A DNA stretch of 64,000 nucleotides from Fratercula arctica (taxonomy: Eukaryota; Chordata; Aves; Charadriiformes; Alcidae): positions 3,431,791 to 3,495,790 of the forward strand of contig CANTUZ010000024.1 of NCBI GenBank assembly GCA_947846985.1, in the 5' to 3' direction. Below, piece by piece: positions 59,201 to 64,000 of the stretch. The notes under the pieces are model-generated. The model saw nothing but the letters and a program-made list of their open reading frames with translations, was not told where the DNA came from and made no database searches. Numbering within the stretch: position 1 is the first letter of the stretch; the number at the start of each line of letters is the position of its first letter. The position numbers were made by a program, and so were the translations under genes.

Positions 59201-61311
59201 CCCGCTCTACCCGAACCGCCGCCGTAGGCGAGAGCTGCTGTTCCACTCCGCATCCCGCCAGGCACAGAGAACGGCACGTGGGAGGCATCTTCTAGACGGT
59301 GACTCGTCGCCCCCCTCTCTGACTCGTAGGTTGTGGCTGCCTGGGCGTCTCTTCCCTTCCCTGCCCGACCCGGCTGCTCGCTCCCTGATGCTTTGTGCGC
59401 CCACCCGCAGGCCGTGCCCTGGAAGCTTCTGTCTCCGTGCAGGGCGCGGAAGGTCAGCGGCTGCTTCGCTCAGTCTGTTGTGCTGCGGGGAGTTTGCAAA
59501 GAAAGTCACACCAGGTAACGTTTGAACCACACCTTTCCCTGCGGAACTCCGGCACTCTCAACAGCAACGGCCTCTTCCCAGAGTCATTCACAATCCCATT
59601 GGGAGTGTCGGCTGAATGGAGAGAGAGGAAAAAACAAAAAAAAAAGTCTACTGATCTAGTCAGTTATACACCACTAACTTTATAGCAAAAGAGCTAAAAG
59701 GCAGCTGTCACTGACGATTTCAGTCAAGTTCCCTGGAAAAATTGGTTGTCGTTGCAGCAGCTGTGCCGGAAAGCCGCCCGCTTCGCCCCTCCATGCCTGC
59801 GAGAGCACCGCGGAGGCTCTGCAGCAATACTTGCACACACTCTTTCCTGGGGCATTCAGGTTGGTCACAGTTGTTTGTTGGTGTGGTTTTTTGTTTTTTT
59901 TTTTTAGGAACGGGGAACACTTAACTGGAAGCTGAAGGTAGAGTGAGTTTTAGGTAACTTCTGTTCACCTTCTTCCTTGCAGCACATCCCACGTGCTTGA
60001 GCAGCCATGTCACACCCAACCTCCATACCCCCAGTTTTTTTCTCCTCTTCTGACCAGACAAGGCTTCCTTCTGGACAAACCTCCCCGTTATTCCTCAGCA
60101 GGTAACAAACGCCCCTTAAAATTAGTTTGCAACTGGAAGAGCTCACGTGGCAATCCCGAGCACAAACCCAGGCTGGGCGGAGAATGGCTGGAGACCAGTC
60201 CTGCCAAGAAAGACTTGGGGGTGTTGGATCAGAATCTCAACACGCCCCAGCAACGTGCGCTGGCAGCCCAGAACCCCCCCGCAGCCCGGGCTGCATCCCC
60301 AGCAGCGTGGGCAGGGGGGCGAGGGGAGGGATTCTGCCCCTCTGCTCCGCTCGGGGGAGACCCCCCTGCAGCGCTGCCTCCAGCTCTGGGGCCTCAGCAC
60401 AGGAGAGACACGGAGCTGTTGGAGCGGGGCCGGAGGAGGCCCCGGAGCTGCTGGGAGGGCTGGAGCCCCTCTGCTGTGGGGACAGGCTGAGAGAGCTGGG
60501 GGGGTCAGCCTGGAGAAGAGAAGGCTCCGGGGAGACCTTCCAGCCCCTGCCAGGCCCTAAAGGGGCTCCGGGAAAGCTGGGGAGGGACTCTGGAGCAGGG
60601 AGGGGAGCCGTGGGACAAGGGGGAAGGGTTTTACACTGAAAGAGGGAGATTGAGATGAGATGTGAGGCAGAAATTCTTGGCTGTGAGGGGGGTGAGCCCC
60701 TGGCCCAGGTTGCCCCGAGAAGCTGTGGCTGCCCCATCCCTGGAGGGGTTCAAGGCCAGGTTGGACGGGGCTTGGAGCAACCTGGGCTGGTGGGAGGTGT
60801 CCCTGCCCAGGGCAGGGGGGTTGGAAGGAGATGATCTTTGAAGTCCCTTCCAACCCAAACCGATCTGTTACTCTGTGTGGGGACAGTAGGGTCTAACAGA
60901 GGTAAAAGAGAATAATTAAAAAACAAAAAAACCCCACTTTCAAGTGTTTGTATGCCAAAATTATGCGTGTTAAGCAACTCTTAATGCTACATTCAATAAA
61001 GCAACTGCTTGTAAAGTAGAATAGGGAAACCAATTTTGATGTGTATATTTAAATAAAGATGTTTGTTCCCTGCAGCTGTGGAAAGCATCCCTGTGCTGGC
61101 AGCGCTGCAGTCGGCGCCTGTTGTGCGCTCACTCCTCTGTGGCTTGGACAAGGAGCTGCAGAAGCTGAACCCGCGGCACTGGGCCAGCTTCTTCTCTGCC
61201 GGCGTGGAACAGGACGACTTCCAGGAGGCCTTAGAGGAGCTACGAACTCTGGCCCAGGCCTATGAAAGGGGGGTTGAAGCAGATGAATCTGAAGATGAAG
61301 ATTCAGACTAA
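56142..61311 (+). CDS. MSTO1: MSTO1, misato mitochondrial distribution and morphology regulator, 14 coding exons
   Basis: MSTO1 belongs to the misato/DML1 family, tubulin-related proteins that influence mitochondrial fusion and distribution. Coding exons are 56,142-56,216, 56,339-56,438, 56,513-56,570, 56,655-56,718, 56,852-56,900, 57,590-57,728, 57,850-57,967, 58,060-58,194, 58,307-58,459, 59,035-59,166, 59,330-59,514, 59,758-59,859, 59,983-60,101 and 61,076-61,311. They total 1,665 nt, 554 residues (human about 570). Conserved blocks are [15 protein letters not shown] at the N-terminus, [20 protein letters not shown] across exons 7-8, [11 protein letters not shown] and the C-terminal [13 protein letters not shown]. 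All phases agree. The first 600 bases after the start are very GC-rich with introns of 74-133 bp. Confidence 0.96.
56339..56438 (+). CDS. MSTO1: MSTO1 exon 2, residues 26-58
   Basis: It lies between CCCGCAG and GTACCG. It encodes [20 protein letters not shown] and RLVALELK, matching human TPRLILMDLKG. Exit phase 1. Confidence 0.93.
56513..56570 (+). CDS. MSTO1: MSTO1 exon 3, residues 59-77
   Basis: It lies between CTCGCAG and GTGAGT and encodes [19 protein letters not shown] with a split tryptophan codon. The preceding intron is only 74 bp. Confidence 0.9.
56655..56718 (+). CDS. MSTO1: MSTO1 exon 4, residues 78-99
   Basis: It lies between GCTGTAG and GTGAGT and encodes [20 protein letters not shown] then T, aligned with human WQGKLTTHKEELYP by position. 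Poorly conserved. Confidence 0.88.
56852..56900 (+). CDS. MSTO1: MSTO1 exon 5, residues 100-115
   Basis: It lies between TCCTCAG and GTGTGT and encodes [16 protein letters not shown] plus one base. Human has NGKGSSPLP here. It is short and weakly conserved; boundaries rest on frame agreement with exon 6. Confidence 0.82.
56977..57335 (-). mobile_element. CR1 LINE 3' part, inverted, in MSTO1 intron 5
   Basis: In minus orientation it starts at the terminus AGAATCATAGAATCGTTATG. It carries the same 3' region as the copy at 54.84-55.50 kb, with near-identity over about 300 bp, including the AGGAAAAATTTCTTCACCGA block. It ends within the RT C-terminal coding area. Confidence 0.94.
57590..57728 (+). 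CDS. MSTO1: MSTO1 exon 6, residues 116-161
   Basis: The acceptor ATTCCAG at 57,583-57,589 is chosen because it keeps frame with exon 5; a later CCCAG at 57,627 would not. It encodes [20 protein letters not shown] then VVRQYMHD, matching human IRVWSDFLRVHLHPRS. Donor GTATGG. Confidence 0.92.
57822..57849 (+). repeat. C(14) then T-rich tract at the exon 7 acceptor
   Basis: A 14-base C run followed by TCTTTTTTTCTTAG forms the pyrimidine tract of the MSTO1 exon 7 acceptor. The length of the C run may vary between individuals. Confidence 0.85.
57850..57967 (+). CDS. MSTO1: MSTO1 exon 7, residues 162-201
   Basis: It encodes [20 protein letters not shown] then [15 protein letters not shown], one of the best conserved misato blocks. 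It ends before GTTTGA, a weak donor. Confidence 0.95.
58060..58194 (+). CDS. MSTO1: MSTO1 exon 8, residues 202-246
   Basis: It lies between TTACGCAG and GTAAGT. It encodes [20 protein letters not shown] and [11 protein letters not shown], matching human [20 protein letters not shown]. Confidence 0.96.
58307..58459 (+). CDS. MSTO1: MSTO1 exon 9, residues 247-297
   Basis: It lies between CCCCCAG and GTACGT. It encodes [20 protein letters not shown] and [20 protein letters not shown], strongly conserved. Confidence 0.96.
58460..59034. other. MSTO1 intron 9, nothing recognised
   Basis: A 575-bp intron without a recognised repeat or RNA gene; the 3' half is AT-rich. Confidence 0.6.
59035..59166 (+). 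CDS. MSTO1: MSTO1 exon 10, residues 298-341
   Basis: It lies between CTCCGCAG and GTGCGA. It encodes [20 protein letters not shown] then [20 protein letters not shown], matching human [20 protein letters not shown]. Confidence 0.96.
59330..59514 (+). CDS. MSTO1: MSTO1 exon 11, residues 342-402
   Basis: It starts after ACTCGTAG with [15 protein letters not shown] and includes [17 protein letters not shown], ending two bases into a serine codon before GTAACG. A CCCGCAG at 59,404-59,410 inside it could be a cryptic in-frame acceptor, but the human protein supports the full exon. Confidence 0.92.
59758..59859 (+). CDS. MSTO1: MSTO1 exon 12, residues 403-436
   Basis: It lies between GTTGCAG and GTTGGT. 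It encodes [20 protein letters not shown] then TLFPGAF, matching human SALHACTTGEEILAQYLQ. Confidence 0.93.
59983..60101 (+). CDS. MSTO1: MSTO1 exon 13, residues 437-476
   Basis: It lies between CCTTGCAG and GTAACA. It encodes [20 protein letters not shown] then [20 protein letters not shown], matching human SSHLLLTPCRVAPPYPHLF. The frame continues open past the donor into a CR1 to a stop at 60,488-60,490. Confidence 0.94.
60146..60880 (+). mobile_element. CR1 LINE 3' part in MSTO1 intron 13, sense orientation
   Basis: It begins in RT C-terminal coding sequence ([18 protein letters not shown]) and ends with a mutated terminus CCGATCTGTTACTCTGTG. It is nearly the same as the 3' part of the long CR1 at 45.85 kb. 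Its coding part is in frame with MSTO1 exon 13. Confidence 0.94.
60995..61057 (+). terminator. Two intronic AATAAA signals before the last MSTO1 exon
   Basis: AATAAA occurs at 60,995-61,000 and 61,052-61,057, both upstream of the last acceptor at 61,075. If used they would end a transcript that has not spliced intron 13. Confidence 0.6.
61076..61311 (+). CDS. MSTO1: MSTO1 last exon, residues 477-554 and stop
   Basis: It starts after CCTGCAG with [17 protein letters not shown] and continues [20 protein letters not shown], matching human AVESIPVFGAL and RRWASFMDAGVEHDD. It ends in an acidic tail [10 protein letters not shown], longer than the human tail. TAA at 61,309. Confidence 0.96.
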
Positions 61312-61313
61312 TC

Positions 61314-61319
61314 TTTATT
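61314..61319 (-). terminator. Minus-strand AATAAA next to the MSTO1 stop, candidate GON4L signal
   Basis: TTTATT on the plus strand (AATAAA on the minus) lies three bases after the MSTO1 stop, and a second one at 61,347-61,352. They are the first canonical signals I see downstream of the GON4L stop. Use would give a GON4L 3'UTR of about 700 nt overlapping MSTO1. Confidence 0.5.
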
Positions 61320-61506
61320 ACTAGAGAGAGGGGGAGGCAGAACAGCTTTATTCTGAAAGTGATCTTAAGGGGAATGGTGCTGAAGATGGCTCAGCTGCTG
61401 CTGCCTTTTCATTTTACCCCAATGCTGTGACAGCTGCTCCCAGCTGCGGTGGAAAGGAGACAAACCACTCTTTTTTTAGGGCTGTTTTTCTATGCTTGTT
61501 TGTTGC

Positions 61507-61670
61507 TTTTTTTTTTTTTTTTTCTCCTTAAAGACTTTGCAAAATGAATTTGCTCTACCTGCTGGAGTAAGACCACACAATAAATACAGAATTCAGATTG
61601 TAACTTTCCCACGTACAATCACCACAGGGGAAAACTTCCAAAAAAAAAAAAAAAAGCGTGTGTGTGTGTT
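61507..61670. repeat. T(17), A(16) and GT simple repeats in the convergent 3' region
   Basis: T run at 61,507-61,523, A run at 61,640-61,655, and a GT-rich stretch to 61,670. They lie between the two convergent genes. Confidence 0.85.
61579..61584 (+). terminator. MSTO1 polyadenylation signal AATAAA
   Basis: AATAAA at 61,579 is 268 bases after the MSTO1 stop, followed by T- and GT-containing sequence, as expected for a cleavage site. Confidence 0.75.
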
Positions 61671-62019
61671 CCACATAAAACCAGACATCTTATGGTACAG
61701 TATACAGTATTTACAGGTTCTTTTCAAAGGCTGGAGGCCCAGTCTTCACCGGGGAGCGAGGTCAGTGTCCACCAGCACCACTGTTGAAGCTCCCCTTGTT
61801 GGTTCTAGAGGGTGTCGCTACCCTCCCCCCCTTCTTCCTTCCTTTAGTTTGATACAGACCGAGAAGTGCAGTTTTTCTGAAGTGTAGCGGGAAAGTGAAC
61901 AAAAAAACAAGGTGCTGTTTTAGGTACCTGTGCAAACATTCATCCACAGTCCCCAGCTAGCAGCAAACTGGCACACGCGTCTCCTGCCACGGGCAGGAGC
62001 TTATGGAGCCAGTGGAACC

Positions 62020-62169
62020 TTAGTCGTCAGGCTCTTCCTCGGAAAGCAGCAGATCTTTGTCTGACAGCTGGTCCGTGTTACTGGTGCTAGTGGCGTCCTC
62101 CTCGTCCTCAGAGCTGCCATCGCAGGACGTATGAAACAGCCTCATCAGTTCTCTGAACCTGTGGGATAC
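62020..62169 (-). CDS. GON4L: GON4L last exon: end of SANT-like domain and acidic tail
   Basis: It starts after GTTCGTCAG with [16 protein letters not shown] and ends [10 protein letters not shown] then TAA (62,022-62,020). Exactly 50 codons, phase 0. Confidence 0.95.
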   Translation of the reverse strand, partial: VSHRFRELMRLFHTSCDGSSEDEEDATSTSNTDQLSDKDLLLSEEEPDD

Positions 62170-64000
62170 CTGACGAACAAGGGAAAGCGAAGCCGATTAG
62201 TTGCCTAAAAGGTGGTACAAAATGGAACTTTCCTATTACCAAGTTCAGGATTTTGTGCTTTTACATTAGAAAAAGCCAACACAGTGATATTTTATGCAAG
62301 AGTCAATCATAAACTGAAAGAGAAACAGAAGAGCACTAGGTTGTTCTGTTTTCCTTGGAAGAACCGTTACATCCTACTGACTTGCAGGTAAAAACCAGGC
62401 AGTTTGGGAAGGTTCGTAGGCAGCGATGTGGGGCAAGTTAAGAAACAAACCCCAAGAGATTCCTTGCGTTCTGAAGAAAGCAGCTGAAGAGCCAAGTGGC
62501 AGCCACTGAAACAATTCTGGTACCACATATAAGGTTAAAATGCCAACGGTGACGTCGTAGAAAGGACCACGGCAGTCACGATGTTTGGCTCCGACGGAAC
62601 AGATCAAGGTTTGGGTTGGTTTTTGGGTTGGGTTGTTTTTTTTTTTTTTCATTTGCAATTGGGGTTATTTTTCTCTGATGCAACATCAATTAAGTTTAGG
62701 AGACCAATATGACAGCAAACCTCCGCCTTTCCTTCCTGCCCCCCCCCCTTTCCCCTGTCGCCAATTCGGGCTTTCCAACGCCCGCCCCTCACCTCGCCAG
62801 CCGTCTTGTTGCCCAGTTTCTGTGAGATGGCATGGAAGGTTTCCAGCTGGGCTCCCTTCTCCTGGCAGGTGGTAAGGATGACTCTGTCAGCCTCCCTGCG
62901 AGACGGGACAACAGTTAAAAAGCAGCCAAAACCCAAGGGCTGACACACTTCAACCACCAGAAGCTCGAGAGGCCTGTTCCCGGGGCAGGGTCACTCACTG
63001 AGCTTGTGCCTCTGTACTGCCACCACCTGCCACAGCACGAAGCAGAGCTACATTTAGCCTGTTTCTAAGCTTTTTGAAGGAGAAAGTAAAATTCTTTCCC
63101 AGCCTGAAATACCACAATTAGACTGCCACCAAGAGACAGCATTTCTCACAGGACCAAGGGGGCAGCCGTGCCGGACTGGGGCTAGAGGAAACACAAGGCA
63201 GGAATATTCGAAGGGGCATGGAAGACATAAAAAAAAATGGGAATACGAAATGAAAATAAAGGGTACGCTATAATACGACAGCTGAAGCCAAACTGAAGAC
63301 AAAGATGCAGTTCAGGCAGACGTACCTGGTCCAGAGGACAACCCTCTCCCCAGTTGAGCTGACTTTGCTGTTCTTGGCGCACACAGTTGCTTCTGCGACT
63401 CGCTGCTGTTGCTGCTCCTCTTCCTTTTGCCCCAGGGATGCGGTGACCGCTCTATATTCCATCTGCTCAGGACGCTGATGCACCTGGAAGCGGTTGTTCG
63501 CGTTTGACTTCAGTCTGCTCGTGGGAAAGTTTCCAGCGCAGCCCGTCTCGTGCGTTTCCCCTCTGCGGTCATCAGGGGAGCGGGGGCTGCAGCTCGTACC
63601 CAGCGCTGGTTTTCTACCCGCTGTCACCCAGCCCTGCTTTGCTTCAGGTTTTTCTTCCAGAGGCAAAAGCGGTCCCTCAAATTCTTTCACACCCGATTTT
63701 GAAGCATGACCAAAGGCAGCAAGCTTATCTGATGCACCCGAGGAAAGCCCTTTAGTCTGACATAAACTCCTTGCAGAAGAGGAACTGGGCCCCATTAAAT
63801 CTTCTGCTGTAGCGGGAGGAGAGGACGGCAGCAGATCCCTGCTCAGCCCAAGGGAAGCACCTGCGTTTCCTTGGCGCTGGTTTAGCCCCTCACTCTCTCT
63901 TCCCACAGCGCAGGGAGAGTCTTTGGTTTCTTGAGGTAGTTTTAGAGTAGGTTTTTGTAGCTGCGTGCATCTGGGGGCAGCGACAGAAGAGCCACCGTCC
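62020..64000 (-). CDS. GON4L: GON4L, C-terminal part with Myb/SANT-like domain (partial)
   Basis: GON4L is a nuclear transcriptional co-regulator that works with YY1, SIN3A and HDAC1 in mammals. Three exons are seen: 63,326 to beyond 64,000, 62,793-62,895 and 62,020-62,169. Across the junctions they give [20 protein letters not shown], then [20 protein letters not shown] and [11 protein letters not shown], the SANT-like domain typical of GON4L and its mammalian duplicate YY1AP1. The single copy in a bird is called GON4L. The C-terminal tail is acidic ([20 protein letters not shown]). The gene converges on MSTO1. Confidence 0.92.
62170..62792. other. GON4L last intron, nothing recognised
   Basis: A 623-bp intron with a T run near 62,637-62,649 and a C run near 62,740. 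No gene or known repeat was recognised. Confidence 0.6.
62793..62895 (-). CDS. GON4L: GON4L exon with the core of the SANT-like domain
   Basis: It lies between GTCTCGCAG and GTGAGG. It encodes [20 protein letters not shown] then [14 protein letters not shown]. One base completes the split arginine codon from the previous exon. Confidence 0.95.
63326..64000 (-). CDS. GON4L: GON4L large exon, cut by window edge
   Basis: The minus-strand frame is open from the window edge to GTCCTCTGGACCAG before GTACGT, 224 codons plus split codons. It encodes a low-complexity serine-, glutamine- and glutamate-rich segment ([16 protein letters not shown]) ending VVLWTR. The last part matches human GON4L before its SANT-like domain; the rest is poorly conserved. 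The 5' boundary is outside the window unless a small acceptor inside is used. Confidence 0.88.

Noticed and set aside
1..64000. CRISPR arrays, operons, insertion sequences or other prokaryotic systems
   Set aside because: Introns, CpG islands, CR1 elements and vertebrate genes show a bird nuclear genome. No regularly spaced direct repeats were seen except the coding ASH1L array.

Overview
This is a bird nuclear genome window. CR1 non-LTR retrotransposons are its only abundant repeat, and four conserved vertebrate genes can be read exon by exon with GT/AG junctions and consistent reading phases. The species cannot be named from sequence alone. The gene set and density would suit an avian microchromosome (inference).

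Layout, left to right. Positions 1-37,930 hold the 5' part of ASH1L on the minus strand: a probable non-coding first exon near 37.8 kb, the ATG exon (29,860-30,282), a giant 4,750-bp exon (16,317-21,066), and coding exons at 5,702-6,443 and 4,440-4,619. The AWS/SET, bromo, PHD and BAH exons lie beyond the left edge. A CpG island (about 37.0-38.4 kb) looks like a shared divergent promoter for ASH1L and DAP3. DAP3 (mitochondrial ribosomal protein mS29) runs on the plus strand with 12 coding exons from 40,149 to 55,963 and predicts 397 residues. MSTO1 (misato) starts 178 bp after the DAP3 stop and has 14 coding exons from 56,142 to 61,311, predicting 554 residues. The 3' end of GON4L (Myb/SANT-like domain and acidic tail) comes from the right edge on the minus strand, with its stop at 62,020, convergent with MSTO1.

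The genes do not form a pathway. ASH1L and GON4L are chromatin regulators; DAP3 and MSTO1 are mitochondrial housekeeping genes. The human 1q22 block holds the same genes but with an extra GON4L-like copy (YY1AP1) and a MSTO1 pseudogene, so this window shows the simple unduplicated order.

No new multi-gene system was found. The observations most worth checking are: (1) the MSTO1 penultimate exon runs in frame and stop-free through a sense CR1 copy, followed by two AATAAA signals, which would make an alternative terminal exon; (2) the same in-frame arrangement occurs in DAP3 intron 11; (3) an intronic CpG island in ASH1L has a strong minus-strand splice donor, and the next recognised exon opens with an in-frame ATG, suggesting a short ASH1L isoform; (4) a 12-nt in-frame choice of splice acceptor lies directly before the DAP3 P-loop.
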